The notes beneath the pieces are model-generated. The model searched no databases and was not told the DNA's origin. It was given only the letters and a program-made list of their open reading frames with translations. The position numbers and the translations under genes are program-made. Of a DNA stretch of 64,000 bases, positions 1-8,879 are shown piece by piece. Within the stretch, counting starts at the first letter, position 1, and every line of letters begins with the position of its first letter. The DNA is from Bradyrhizobium sp. CCBAU 51765 (GTDB lineage Bacteria; Pseudomonadota; Alphaproteobacteria; Rhizobiales; Xanthobacteraceae): the NCBI RefSeq assembly GCF_015291725.1, contig NZ_CP030038.1:4267001-4331000 (forward strand), given 5' to 3'.

Positions 1-1653
1 GGTGGCAAAGCCGCCGCGCTTGCGCACATAGCTGCCCTCCTGCGCCAGCATCAGCGGGCTCGGATTGACCACGAGCTTATAGGCGGGAGCATTGCCGACC
101 GAGTTGGTCTCGTTCGGATTGCTGATCTTCCAGAACCGGCCGGTCTCGCCATTGGCTATCGCCGCGGCGTCGCGCTCGCGTGACAGCACGCGCGTCGTGG
201 TGGTGAAGGCGTTGCCATGGGGATTGTCGGACCCCCATGGCCGCGGCACGAACTCGTGCTCGGTGACGGTATTGCCGCCGCCGTCGAGATCCATGTGCAG
301 GCGCACGTTGAAGAAGTGCTGATGCGTCGGTCCACCCAGTTGGTCATCGACCATGCCGCCCCATTTGTAAGTCTCGCCAGGCGGCACCGCGGCGGTCTGG
401 ATGATGCCGGTGAGCTTGGTCTCGAGCTGGATCGTGCCGTCCTGGTAGAGGTACCAGTAGAATCCGTAGTCGTAATTGCCGACCGTCGCGAAGAACGAGA
501 TCACGAGGCGCCGCGAGCGGCGAACCTCGAATAGGCCGTTGCGAAATTCGTAGTGTTTCCAAGCGATTCCGTAATCTTCCTCATGCATGCAGATGGCGTT
601 CTGCATGACGAAGGGCTCGCCCTTGCTGTCGGCGGCCGGCACGTCGAAATAGTGGATGTTGCCAAGGCAGTCGCAGCCGAGTTCGAGCGCGTTGGCGAGC
701 ATGCCGAGGCCGTATTCGCCGGCATCGAACGCCGATTTCCAGAAATGGTTTTCGGTCGGATCGGCGTAAGGCACTACCATCTCAGTGACGCTGGCGCGGT
801 GGATCAGCGACCGTTTGCGCGCGCCGTCCTGGTAGGCGAGCTGATGCAGCACCAGGCCCTCGCGCGGCGTGAAGCCGACGCGAAAGCTCCATTTCTGCCA
901 ATCGACTTTCCAGCCGTCGACGCGAAAGCTCGGCCCTTCGGGTTGCTCGATGTGCAGGGGCTTGATGTCCGTGCGCGGTTCTGCGACCTCATGCGCGCCG
1001 TAGTTCCGTTTCTTGCGCGGAATCGGCACGATCGGATCTGCATCCGTGAGATCGATGACCTTGCCGCCGATCAGATCGACCACGGCGACGACGCCCTCGA
1101 TCGGGTGCGCATAACCGTTGTCCTGCAGATGCTCGCGGAAAAAGCTGACGGCGCGTACGATGCGGGCGCCGCGCTCGAATTCCATGTCGAAGAAGCCCGA
1201 GGAGAACGGGTCGACCTGAACGAGCTCGATGTCCCTATCGCTGAGCCCGCGCCGATGCATCGCAGCGCGCCAGCCGGGATCGGCCTTCACCACGGCCTCG
1301 CACTTGAAGAACTCTTCCAGCATCACCGGCGGCTGCCCATAGGGCACGTCGCGGTTGGGGAGGAGCTTCCGATCGACGATCTCGCCGCGGCCAAGATCGA
1401 CGATGTGCTCGATGGCCTCGCCGGTCGCGATGTCAAGTGTCAGCACGAAGGCGCGGCGCCCTGCTCCGCCCGCGGCCAGTTCCTGCTTGGTCGGCTCTTC
1501 CAGCCGTACCGTCGGGAAGCGGCAGTGCTCCGGCGAGCTTGCGGCCGCACGCACCAGCGTGCAGGCCGCCGTGATCTCCTCAGTCGTCAGAGGATCGAGA
1601 GCATGCGCGTTGGCGGCATGGGCGGGCGATCGTGCCTTGGCGGGATCGAGCAT
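1..1653 (-). CDS. Copper amine oxidase (primary-amine oxidase), 3' end cut by window edge
   Basis: Topaquinone-dependent oxidase that converts primary amines to aldehydes with release of ammonia and H2O2. The frame runs open from an ATG at 1653 to the left edge (551 residues visible of perhaps 650). The cofactor motif NYDY has its Tyr (future topaquinone) at residue 394; the catalytic-base Asp is residue 310 in SAFDAGEYGLG, at the usual distance of about 84 residues; two copper ligands are seen as H444-Q-H446. The third copper His should lie beyond the edge. No signal peptide is apparent, so a cytoplasmic enzyme is likely. The start lies 15 bases after the stop of the upstream serine hydrolase, so the two are probably co-transcribed, and a divergent AraC regulator is a candidate controller. 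The substrate is not readable from the sequence. Confidence 0.93.
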   Translation of the reverse strand, partial: MLDPAKARSPAHAANAHALDPLTTEEITAACTLVRAAASSPEHCRFPTVRLEEPTKQELAAGGAGRRAFVLTLDIATGEAIEHIVDLGRGEIVDRKLLPNRDVPYGQPPVMLEEFFKCEAVVKADPGWRAAMHRRGLSDRDIELVQVDPFSSGFFDMEFERGARIVRAVSFFREHLQDNGYAHPIEGVVAVVDLIGGKVIDLTDADPIVPIPRKKRNYGAHEVAEPRTDIKPLHIEQPEGPSFRVDGWKVDWQKWSFRVGFTPREGLVLHQLAYQDGARKRSLIHRASVTEMVVPYADPTENHFWKSAFDAGEYGLGMLANALELGCDCLGNIHYFDVPAADSKGEPFVMQNAICMHEEDYGIAWKHYEFRNGLFEVRRSRRLVISFFATVGNYDYGFYWYLYQDGTIQLETKLTGIIQTAAVPPGETYKWGGMVDDQLGGPTHQHFFNVRLHMDLDGGGNTVTEHEFVPRPWGSDNPHGNAFTTTTRVLSRERDAAAIANGETGRFWKISNPNETNSVGNAPAYKLVVNPSPLMLAQEGSYVRKRGGFAT

Positions 1654-1668
1654 GATGATGTCCAGAAG

Positions 1669-2925
1669 TCAGCGCGGGGCGAGATGTGCGGTGATGGCGC
1701 GGAAGGCAGCGAGCCAGCGATGGTCGAGCGGCACGTCCATCGCCTTCGGCTGCGTTGCGAGCTTGACGATGACCGTGTCGGAAGCCGAATCGATGTAGAG
1801 CCACTGGCCGTGGATGCCGATCCCGGCAAGGTCGTTGCGTGACGGATCGAGCGTGTACCATTTGCTGCGGTAGCGCGCACCCGGGAAGATATCGGCGAGG
1901 TCCCCCTCGGCCCAGGCCTCGGGATCGCCGTTCTCGTGGATGTCGTCGATCCACCAGCCCGGCACCACCTGCCGTCCCTCGACCACGCCGCGGCAGCGGA
2001 TCATCTCGCCGAAGCGGATGAGATCGCGGGCAGTGACGGACAGACCGCCGGCGATGCGGCCCATGCCGTGGCTGTCGAGCGTGAGCGAGCCGTCCTCCTC
2101 CGCGCCCATCGGCTGCCAGAGATATTCGGAGAGGATGCGAGGGTAAGGCCTGCCACAGGCGCGCTCGCAGACCCAGCCGAGAACCTCCGTGTTGGTCGAG
2201 ACGTAGTGGAACACCTTGCCGTGCGGCTTGCCGGTGCCGCACAGGGTCGTGAGATAGGCGCGCTGGTGGCTGGGCTCGACACCCGGTGGCGGCACATCCC
2301 AGCCCGAGGAGAAGCGGTAACGCGCGACGTCGCCGGCAGGGTCCTCGTAGTCTTCCTCGAACTTGATGGCGACGGCCATGTCGAGCACGTTGCGGACCGT
2401 ACAGCTGCCGTAGACGGAATTCTCCAGCTCCGGCACGTAGCGCACCACCCTCGCCTCGGGATCGAGCAGCCCGCGTGCGGCGAGCACGCCGCAGAGCGTG
2501 CCGGCAACCGACTTGCTGATCGAGCAGATCAGATGCGGCGTTGTCGCGCTCATGCCGTCGCCATACCATTCGTGGATCAGCGTGCCCCGATGCATGACCA
2601 GCAGTGCATCGCCAAAGGTCTCACGTAGCGTGGCCTCGATTGTCGTCGGCTGGCCGTCCGGCGCTTTGAAGCCGAGCTTTGACAATTCGCGCGGCGCACA
2701 TCGAATCGGCGTCGGCTGGGGCGAGCGGCGCACTTCCGCGGTGGGCAGCACTTCCCGGGTATGGGTGAAGCCCCAGCGGATGGCGGGAAAGCTGCGCCAA
2801 TTGGCGCGCGTCACCTGAGCCTCGGGCGCGGGCGGGCTGCCGCGCATGACATCGGTCGGTCGCATCTCGATCCTCCGCAAGGCCATCCCGACTGCGCTGT
2901 CGGAACGGCTGGACGGAATCTGCAC
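1669..2925 (-). CDS. Serine hydrolase, beta-lactamase class C / 6-aminohexanoate-dimer hydrolase (NylB) family
   Basis: A 418-residue serine hydrolase of the penicillin-binding-protein fold. The SxxK nucleophile motif is S135-I-S-K138, and the second motif is the Tyr/Asn pair in HYVSTNTEVLGW, in the form typical of NylB-like amide hydrolases; an HGQW segment near the C-terminus fits the third motif. No clear signal peptide is present, so hydrolysis of a small amide or ester in the cytoplasm is more likely than beta-lactam resistance. The ATG at 2925 is used here, but the alternative at codon 14 (MALRRIEM) would also fit because the first 50 residues look unconserved. It is upstream of, and probably in an operon with, the copper amine oxidase. 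It may release an amine that the oxidase then uses; that link is inference. Confidence 0.85.
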   Translation of the reverse strand: MQIPSSRSDSAVGMALRRIEMRPTDVMRGSPPAPEAQVTRANWRSFPAIRWGFTHTREVLPTAEVRRSPQPTPIRCAPRELSKLGFKAPDGQPTTIEATLRETFGDALLVMHRGTLIHEWYGDGMSATTPHLICSISKSVAGTLCGVLAARGLLDPEARVVRYVPELENSVYGSCTVRNVLDMAVAIKFEEDYEDPAGDVARYRFSSGWDVPPPGVEPSHQRAYLTTLCGTGKPHGKVFHYVSTNTEVLGWVCERACGRPYPRILSEYLWQPMGAEEDGSLTLDSHGMGRIAGGLSVTARDLIRFGEMIRCRGVVEGRQVVPGWWIDDIHENGDPEAWAEGDLADIFPGARYRSKWYTLDPSRNDLAGIGIHGQWLYIDSASDTVIVKLATQPKAMDVPLDHRWLAAFRAITAHLAPR

Positions 2926-3042
2926 CGCGGCGCTGTCGGGCGTTATCGAGATCCGGCAATATTTTGCTGGACGCGGCCGTCCAGCGTGTCAGTCTTGGCA
3001 CGTTTATTGTTAACTTTGCCTTGCAAATTTCGACGCATTATC

Positions 3043-4032
3043 ATGGCCTTGAACGTAACTCCTCCGATTCAGGAATCGGCTGCCGGCCTGATCGAGGCGA
3101 GCAGCACGGATGTGGATGAGCACTGCGCCGCGCTCGGCCGCTGGCGGCTGCGCTACGACCAGATCAGCGCCGGCGCGTTTCGAGGCAGCTTCACCCAGCT
3201 CTCTCTGCCCCGGGTCGAGGTGTTCCGCGAAATTACCAGCCAGCAGGTCCGCCAATACGGTCAGCTCGGCGCCGACAGCTTTGGCATTGGTCTACCCTGG
3301 CGTGGTGACAGCGAGGTCAATTGCAACGGCGCCAGCGTTGCAGGCGCCCAGGTCATTGCCTGCGTCGACGCCGAGGTCGATATGTGCACGCCGAAGTCAT
3401 TCGAGCTGCGCGGTGTCGTCGCCAGTTCGGCGCTGATCCGGGATCTCGCCGCCCGGCTCGAGATCGATCTGCCGCGCGCGGTCTGGCACCAATTGCGGGT
3501 GATCGAGATGGCGCAGGCGCCGGTCGCACGATTCCGAGCTCATCTTGAGGCCATTCACGAGGCCATCGCGACCGCGCCCGAACGGTTTGAAGATCCGGCC
3601 GTCCGGCAGGCGCTCGAAGACGCCCTCCTCGTCGAGATCATGGACATGCTGCCGACCGCACGCCCCACCGATCTCGGCCGCAGCGCAAACGCGCGCAAGC
3701 GTACCGTCGATCGCGCCCGCGAGCTGATGCACGGCAACGCCAACCATTCGCTGTCGCTGCTGGAGGTCTGCAAGGCGGTCGGCGCCAGTCCACGCAAGCT
3801 CGGCTATTGCTTCCAGGCGGTTTTGGGCACGAGCCCGATGCACTATTGGCGTGCGATGCGGCTGAACCGCGTACGGCGCGATCTGAAACGCGCCGGCGGC
3901 GCCGGAACATCCATTTACGACGTCGCCGTGCAGCACGGCTTCTGGCACTTCAGCCAGTTCTCGCTCGACTACAAGCGCCACTTCTCCGAGCTGCCCTCGG
4001 AGACGCTGCGGCGCGCGAGGCGTGCCGCGTGA
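3043..4032 (+). CDS. AraC-family transcriptional regulator
   Basis: A 329-residue regulator with an N-terminal sensing region and a C-terminal double helix-turn-helix (about residues 230-329, including the segment SLLEVCKAVGASPRKLGYCF and the second helix region IYDVAVQHGFWHFSQFSLDY). The ATG at 3043 is chosen because upstream sequence to 2761 overlaps the divergent hydrolase gene and has no family-like residues. The gene is divergent from the serine hydrolase/amine oxidase pair across a 117-base gap, the standard arrangement for a local activator. Overall it resembles EutR-like AraC regulators of amine metabolism; the effector could be an amine, but nothing in the sequence proves that. Confidence 0.88.
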   Translation: MALNVTPPIQESAAGLIEASSTDVDEHCAALGRWRLRYDQISAGAFRGSFTQLSLPRVEVFREITSQQVRQYGQLGADSFGIGLPWRGDSEVNCNGASVAGAQVIACVDAEVDMCTPKSFELRGVVASSALIRDLAARLEIDLPRAVWHQLRVIEMAQAPVARFRAHLEAIHEAIATAPERFEDPAVRQALEDALLVEIMDMLPTARPTDLGRSANARKRTVDRARELMHGNANHSLSLLEVCKAVGASPRKLGYCFQAVLGTSPMHYWRAMRLNRVRRDLKRAGGAGTSIYDVAVQHGFWHFSQFSLDYKRHFSELPSETLRRARRAA

Positions 4033-4038
4033 TCCGGT

Positions 4039-4704
4039 TCAGCGATGCCGCAGCCGGCGGTTGACCCGGCGCGCCAGGTAGTCGCCGGCGCTCTGGACCA
4101 GTTGCACCAGTGCGATCAGCACGACGACGACGGCCAGCATCATCTCCGGCATGAAGCGCTGGTAGCCGTAGCGGATGCCGAGATCGCCAAGCCCTCCGCC
4201 GCCGACCGCGCCCACCATCGCGGAATAGCCGAGCAGGCTGACCACGGCGAGCGTCAGCGCCAGCAACAGGCCGGGCAGCGCCTCGGGGATCAGCACCTTG
4301 AACACGATCTGGAGCGGCGAGGCCCCGAACGAGGACGCAGTCTCGATCAGGCCGCCGTCGACCTCGCGGATCGCGGCCTCGACGAGACGCGCGATGAAGG
4401 GCGTCGACGCAATCGTCAGCGGCACGATCGCGGCGCTCGATCCGATCGAGGTGCCGGCGATGAGGCGCGTGAACGGGATGATGGCGACGACGAGGATGAT
4501 GAACGGCGTGGAACGCGTCGCGTTGACGACGATGCCGAGCACGCGATTGACGATGGGTGCCGCGAACAACTCGCCTTTGCGGCTGGTCGCGAGGAAGACG
4601 CCGAGCGGCAGGCCGAAGGCGGTGCCGAGCAGCGCGGCGATGCCCACCATGTACAGGCTCTCGAAGGTCGCCTGGATGATCAGGTTGATGAGTTCAGGCG
4701 ACAT
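4039..4704 (-). CDS. metI: Methionine ABC transporter permease MetI
   Basis: Inner-membrane permease of a MetNIQ-type importer for D/L-methionine or related compounds. It has 221 residues with five or six hydrophobic segments and the EAA-type coupling loop ETASSFGASPLQIVFKVLIP around residue 145. It overlaps the end of metN by 11 bases (4694-4704), so translation is coupled. Its stop is only 6 bases from the stop of the convergent AraC gene. No MetQ-type binding protein is found nearby, so the binding protein must be encoded elsewhere or the specificity is different. Confidence 0.92.
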   Translation of the reverse strand: MSPELINLIIQATFESLYMVGIAALLGTAFGLPLGVFLATSRKGELFAAPIVNRVLGIVVNATRSTPFIILVVAIIPFTRLIAGTSIGSSAAIVPLTIASTPFIARLVEAAIREVDGGLIETASSFGASPLQIVFKVLIPEALPGLLLALTLAVVSLLGYSAMVGAVGGGGLGDLGIRYGYQRFMPEMMLAVVVVLIALVQLVQSAGDYLARRVNRRLRHR

Positions 4705-5821
4705 AGCCGAGATGCTCCGCCGGGAATTGATGTCGAGACATAAAGGCCAGCGTTCGCGTCACCGCGTCCGCGCCGCTGGAAACACCGAGCGGGATACCGA
4801 GAACGAGCGAGCCGACATGCTGGCCGCCGACCTCGTCGATGCGCGCCGACAGCAGCGACACGTCGCGGCCGATTTCGCGCGCGAGCCGCGCCACCAGCGT
4901 GTCGCCGGCCCCCGCCCCGTCCACCTGGATGCGGATCACGGCGTGGCCGCCGGCCGAAGGCTCCGGCACGATCCGGCTCGCCAGCGACACTGGCAGGCTG
5001 TCGCCGATCGCCTCCGCCAGGAAGGACTGTGTGATGGGATGCTTCGGGTGGGTGAAGATGTCGGCGACATGGCCGCTCTCGACGACGTGTCCGGCGTCGA
5101 GCACGACGACCTCCTTGGCGAGCTGGCGCACCACGGACATTTCGTGGGTGATCAGAACGATGGTCACGCCGAGCTCGCGGTTGATGTTCGCGAGCAGATC
5201 GAGGATCGCGCGCGTGGTCTGCGGATCGAGCGCCGAGGTCGCCTCGTCCGACAAAAGCACGCTCGGCCGCGTCGCCAGCGCGCGGGCAATGCCGACGCGC
5301 TGTTTCTGGCCGCCGGAGAGCTCCGATGGATAGCGATCATGCTTGTCGGCGATGCCGACGAGCGCGAGCAGCTCCGTCACGCGGGCCTTGATGTCGGCCT
5401 TGGCCCAGCCGGCGATCTCGAGCGGCAGAGCGATGTTGTCGGCCGCGGTGCGCGACGACAGCAGGTTGAAGTGCTGGAAGATCATGCCAATCGAGCGCTG
5501 CGCCAACCGCAGCGCGCGGCCGGTCAGCGCCGAGATGTCGCGGCCGTCGACGATCACGCGGCCCGTGGTCGGCTTCTCCAGGCCGTTGATCAGCCGCACC
5601 AGACTAGACTTGCCCGCGCCGGAGCGGCCGATCACGCCGGTAATGGAACCGCGCGGAATTGCAAAGTCGATAGTCTGCAGCGCGTTGACGCCGGGCTTGC
5701 CGCGATAGGCCGGATAGGTTTTTGAGATGCCCTCGAAACGGACCATCGCGTCCACGGCAGGGGGAATCGCTTCAAGCCTTTCGATCGGCTGTCCGATTGC
5801 GAGCGATTGGTAGGCGTTCAT
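4694..5821 (-). CDS. metN: Methionine ABC transporter ATP-binding protein MetN with NIL domain
   Basis: ATPase of the MetNI importer. Walker A is GRSGAGKSS, the signature LSGGQKQR, and Walker B VLLSDEATSALD; note SDEAT in place of the usual LDEPT, which is typical of MetN. The last 85 residues form the NIL regulatory domain that in the E. coli transporter binds methionine and inhibits transport. The ATG at 5821 (375 residues) is preferred to those at 5836 or the TTG at 5842 because an AAGG sequence sits about 8 bases upstream. The 236-base leader to the next gene was read for SAM-II style motifs and none was found. Confidence 0.92.
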   Translation of the reverse strand: MNAYQSLAIGQPIERLEAIPPAVDAMVRFEGISKTYPAYRGKPGVNALQTIDFAIPRGSITGVIGRSGAGKSSLVRLINGLEKPTTGRVIVDGRDISALTGRALRLAQRSIGMIFQHFNLLSSRTAADNIALPLEIAGWAKADIKARVTELLALVGIADKHDRYPSELSGGQKQRVGIARALATRPSVLLSDEATSALDPQTTRAILDLLANINRELGVTIVLITHEMSVVRQLAKEVVVLDAGHVVESGHVADIFTHPKHPITQSFLAEAIGDSLPVSLASRIVPEPSAGGHAVIRIQVDGAGAGDTLVARLAREIGRDVSLLSARIDEVGGQHVGSLVLGIPLGVSSGADAVTRTLAFMSRHQFPAEHLGYVA

Positions 5822-6078
5822 GGAGACGGCCTTCATGCACAATAGTTCGCTTGCTCGCGCCGCTCATGGGCGGGCGGGAATCAGGTCGCATGGAGCGACG
5901 GGGATGAAATTGCGATGCCGGCCGGGTCACGCGCGCTGCACCGCAGCACGCACCATCGCCGTTTCCGGTCTTCCTTGCAATGTCAGATATTTGCGAGGAG
6001 TTGGACGAAGTTTTCCCAATCCGTCACGTGCAAAGAAAATTCATCTTCCGACGGGATCGTCGTCCTGCCGCTCCTGAT

Positions 6079-6891
6079 CTACCGGCCCCTGAAGCGTGGC
6101 TTTCGGCGGGCCAGGAATGCTTCGACGCCCTCCTTGTGATCCTCGGTCAGGCTGGCGAGCGCGAACTGATCGACATCCATGTGGCTGGCGAGATCGTCAA
6201 GCGCGTGCGCGAGCCGGTTGACGGTCAGCTTGGTCATGGCGACCGAGAGCGGCGGCTGTGCGGCGACCTTGCGGGCAAGCTCCATGGCCGCATCGAAGGC
6301 ATGGCCGGGGTCGGTCACCTGTTCCACCAGGCCCCATTCATAGGCCTCGTCCGCGCTGATGCGCTGGTCGGCCAATATGACCGCCTGCTTGGTGCGGGCC
6401 GGCCCCATCAGATGCAGCATGCGCGGGATGCTCTGCCAGCTCATGTTCATGCCGAGCCCGATCTCGGGCACCCGCAAATGCGCGTTGCGGCCCATGATGC
6501 GAAAGTCGAGCGCGACAGCGAGGGCGACCCCGCCGCCGACGCAGAAGCCCTCGATCGCCCCGATCGTGATTTGCTCCATCTCCTGCCAGGCGTGCGTCAG
6601 GCGCGGCCCGAGCTTGAGATGCCGCCGCAACGTGCCGAGATCCATCTCCTTGCGCGAACGTCCCTCCTCATCCTTGAGGTCGAAGCCGGCGCTGAACGCG
6701 CCCGAGCTGCCGGTCAAGACGACGACCGACGTCGCGGCGTCATCCTCGAAACTGCGCGCAGCCGCGGTCAGCTGCCGCAATGCCTCCGGCGAGAGTGCGT
6801 TGATGCCGTCGCCGCGGTCGAAACGGACCACCGCAATCCGGCCCTCGGGCCCAAGGCCCTTCTCGATCTTCACGTAGTCCGTCACCATCAT
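6079..6891 (-). CDS. Enoyl-CoA hydratase/isomerase family protein
   Basis: Crotonase-fold enzyme of about 270 residues. The oxyanion-hole segments are visible as SAGFDLKDEEG and the glycine-rich IEGFCVGGGVALAVALDFR, followed by the family's RVPEIGLGMN segment. The first of two tandem ATGs (6891) is used; a TTG at 6924 extends the frame but has no support, and a GAG-rich sequence directly before the ATG leaves the exact start open. It is divergent from the nitrile hydratase genes with a gap of 113 bases that must hold both promoters. The substrate cannot be told from sequence; family members hydrate, isomerise or dehalogenate acyl-CoAs. Confidence 0.85.
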   Translation of the reverse strand: MMVTDYVKIEKGLGPEGRIAVVRFDRGDGINALSPEALRQLTAAARSFEDDAATSVVVLTGSSGAFSAGFDLKDEEGRSRKEMDLGTLRRHLKLGPRLTHAWQEMEQITIGAIEGFCVGGGVALAVALDFRIMGRNAHLRVPEIGLGMNMSWQSIPRMLHLMGPARTKQAVILADQRISADEAYEWGLVEQVTDPGHAFDAAMELARKVAAQPPLSVAMTKLTVNRLAHALDDLASHMDVDQFALASLTEDHKEGVEAFLARRKPRFRGR

Positions 6892-7004
6892 CTCCACGCT
6901 GCTTTCGGCGATGTTAGCGCACAAATGTCGTCACGAATATGGGACCCGATCACGATGCAAGGAACACTCGACAGGCCTGGGCCATTGCGCATATCTTTGC
7001 TGCC

Positions 7005-7628
7005 ATGAGCCACGATCACGACCATCACCACGATCATTCCGAGCTGTCGGAGACCGAGCTGCGCGTGCGCGCGCTCGAGACGATCCTGACCGAAAAAGGC
7101 TATGTCGAGCCCGCCGCGCTCGATGCCATCATCCAGGCCTACGAGACCAGGATCGGCCCTCATAACGGCGCGCGCGTCGTCGCCAAGGCCTGGACCGATC
7201 CGGCGTTCAAGAAGGCGCTGCTCGAGGATGGCAGCAAGGCGATCGGCACGCTCGGCTATGTCAGCCGCGTCGGCGACCATCTCGTCGTGGTCGAGAACAC
7301 GCCTGAGCGGCACAACATGGTCGTGTGCACGCTGTGCTCCTGCTACCCCTGGGAAATGCTGGGACTGCCGCCGGTCTGGTACAAGGCTGCGCCCTACCGC
7401 TCCCGCGCCGTAAAGGATCCGCGCGGCGTGCTCGCCGATTTCGACGTCACCCTGCCCAAGGACATGGAAATCCGGGTGTGGGATTCGACCGCCGAAACGC
7501 GCTTCCTGGTGCTGCCGATGCGCCCTGCAGGCACGGAGGGTTGGACCGAGGAGCAGCTCGCCGAGATCGTCACCCGCGACTCCATGATCGGCACCGGCTT
7601 TCCGCGAATGCCTGGAGCCCCGTCATGA
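7005..7628 (+). CDS. nthA: Nitrile hydratase alpha subunit, cobalt type
   Basis: Metal-binding subunit of nitrile hydratase, which hydrates nitriles to amides in the cytoplasm. The metal claw is VCTLCSCY with cysteines at residues 108, 111 and 113; the Thr between the first two cysteines is the hallmark of non-corrin cobalt enzymes (iron enzymes have Ser). The protein has 207 residues, normal for the family. The chosen ATG at 7005 gives a histidine-rich beginning (HDHDHHHDH), seen in several natural alpha subunits and possibly useful for metal loading. Its stop overlaps the beta-subunit start in an ATGA, so translation is coupled. No amidase lies in the same operon. Confidence 0.96.
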   Translation: MSHDHDHHHDHSELSETELRVRALETILTEKGYVEPAALDAIIQAYETRIGPHNGARVVAKAWTDPAFKKALLEDGSKAIGTLGYVSRVGDHLVVVENTPERHNMVVCTLCSCYPWEMLGLPPVWYKAAPYRSRAVKDPRGVLADFDVTLPKDMEIRVWDSTAETRFLVLPMRPAGTEGWTEEQLAEIVTRDSMIGTGFPRMPGAPS

Positions 7629-8284
7629 ACGGCGTGCACGACATGGGCGGCATGGACGGGTTCGGCAAGGTCGAGCCCGAGCCCAACGAGCCGATGTTTC
7701 ACGCGGATTGGGAAGCGCGTGTGCTTGCCATGGTACGCGCGATGGGCGCGGCCGGCGCCTTCAACATCGATACCTCGCGCTTCTACCGCGAGACGCTGCC
7801 GCCGCACGTCTATCTCGCGAGCTCCTACTACAAGAAATGGTTCCTCGGTCTTGAGGAGATGCTGATCGACAAGGGCTACCTCACCAGGGAGGAAGTCGCC
7901 GCCGGCCATGCGATGCAGCCCGCAAAAGCGCTCAAGCACGGCAAGTTCGATCTCGCGAACGTCGAACGCATCATGGTGCGCGGCAAGTTCGACCGCCCTG
8001 CGCCGGCGCCGGCGAAATTCAATATCGGCGACCGCGTGCGCGCGAAGAACATCCATCCGGCCACGCACACAAGGCTGCCGCGCTACGTGCGCGGCCATGT
8101 CGGCGTAATCGAGTTGAACCATGGCTGTCACGTGTTTCCGGACACGGCGGCGATGGAGCGCGGCGAGAATCCGCAATGGCTCTACACCGTGGTGTTCGAG
8201 GGCCGCGAACTCTGGGGCCCCGACGCTGATCCGACCACAAGTGTCTCGATCGACGCGTTCGAGCCCTATCTGGACCCGGCGTGA
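7625..8284 (+). CDS. nthB: Nitrile hydratase beta subunit
   Basis: The 219-residue partner of the alpha subunit. It starts with the family signature MNGVHDMGGMDGFG, which places the start with certainty, and ends with the SH3-like barrel domain (FNIGDRVRAKNIHP, then the R-Y-V-R-G-H-V-G-x-I-E segment and a WLYTVVFEGRELWG strand). Arginines in the RLPRYVRGH region correspond to those that contact the oxidised cysteines of the alpha subunit in known structures. The gene overlaps the alpha gene by 4 bases upstream and the accessory gene by one base downstream. Confidence 0.96.
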   Translation: MNGVHDMGGMDGFGKVEPEPNEPMFHADWEARVLAMVRAMGAAGAFNIDTSRFYRETLPPHVYLASSYYKKWFLGLEEMLIDKGYLTREEVAAGHAMQPAKALKHGKFDLANVERIMVRGKFDRPAPAPAKFNIGDRVRAKNIHPATHTRLPRYVRGHVGVIELNHGCHVFPDTAAMERGENPQWLYTVVFEGRELWGPDADPTTSVSIDAFEPYLDPA

Positions 8285-8661
8285 TGAGCACGACGCTTGC
8301 TGCGGCCGCCACGGCGGCCATACCGAGCATTCCCCGCGATGACGACGGCCCGGTCTTCCGCGCCCCCTGGGAGGCGCATGCCTTTGCCATGGCGCTGACC
8401 CTGCACGAGCGCGGCGTGTTCACCTGGCCCGAATGGGCCGCCGCACTCGCCGACGAGATCAAGCGCGCGCAAGCGGCGGGCGATCCTGATACGGGCGAGA
8501 CCTACTACCTGCACTGGCTGGCGACGCTGGAAGGCCTCGTGGCGCGCAAGGGCGTCGCATCGGCCGAAACCCTGCACCGCTATCGCGACGCCTGGGACCA
8601 CGCCGCCGATCGCACCCCGCACGGCAAGCCGATCGAGCTGCGGCCGGAGGATTTCGGGTAG
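8284..8661 (+). CDS. Nitrile hydratase accessory (activator) protein
   Basis: A 125-residue protein matching the small accessory proteins (P14K/NhlE class) encoded after cobalt nitrile hydratase subunits; in studied systems they help load cobalt into the alpha subunit and oxidise the claw cysteines. Visible features are FRAPWEAHAFAMALTLHERG and FTWPEWAAALADEI, which are also similar to the N-terminal half of beta subunits, as expected for this family. The ATG at 8284 overlaps the beta stop codon by one base (TGATG); a GTG at 8281 is possible. This is the last gene of the three-gene operon. Confidence 0.9.
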   Translation: MSTTLAAAATAAIPSIPRDDDGPVFRAPWEAHAFAMALTLHERGVFTWPEWAAALADEIKRAQAAGDPDTGETYYLHWLATLEGLVARKGVASAETLHRYRDAWDHAADRTPHGKPIELRPEDFG

Positions 8662-8879
8662 CTTGCGGCGATTGCGGGTCGAACTCCTCGTTGCCCAATC
8701 CATTCGGTGCGATGCTTCTAGCGGCGAGATGGATTCTCTCTGCTCCTTATTCATAGGACCGGAAGAGCCTCGCCGCCTGATCGCGCTTTGAACTGAATCT
8801 AAGTTTGGCTTGTTGACCTCGGGCAAAAGCGCGGGGTAACGCATGCGAGCTACCAGCCGCCTCGTCATGTGAGAACTCT

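Noticed and set aside
5822..6078. SAM-II riboswitch upstream of metN
   Set aside because: The characteristic conserved core with GCTAAA was not found on the minus strand of this leader.
7005..8661. Thiocyanate hydrolase instead of nitrile hydratase
   Set aside because: That enzyme has three subunits with a shorter alpha-like gene; here a full-length alpha, a full-length beta and a separate accessory protein are present.
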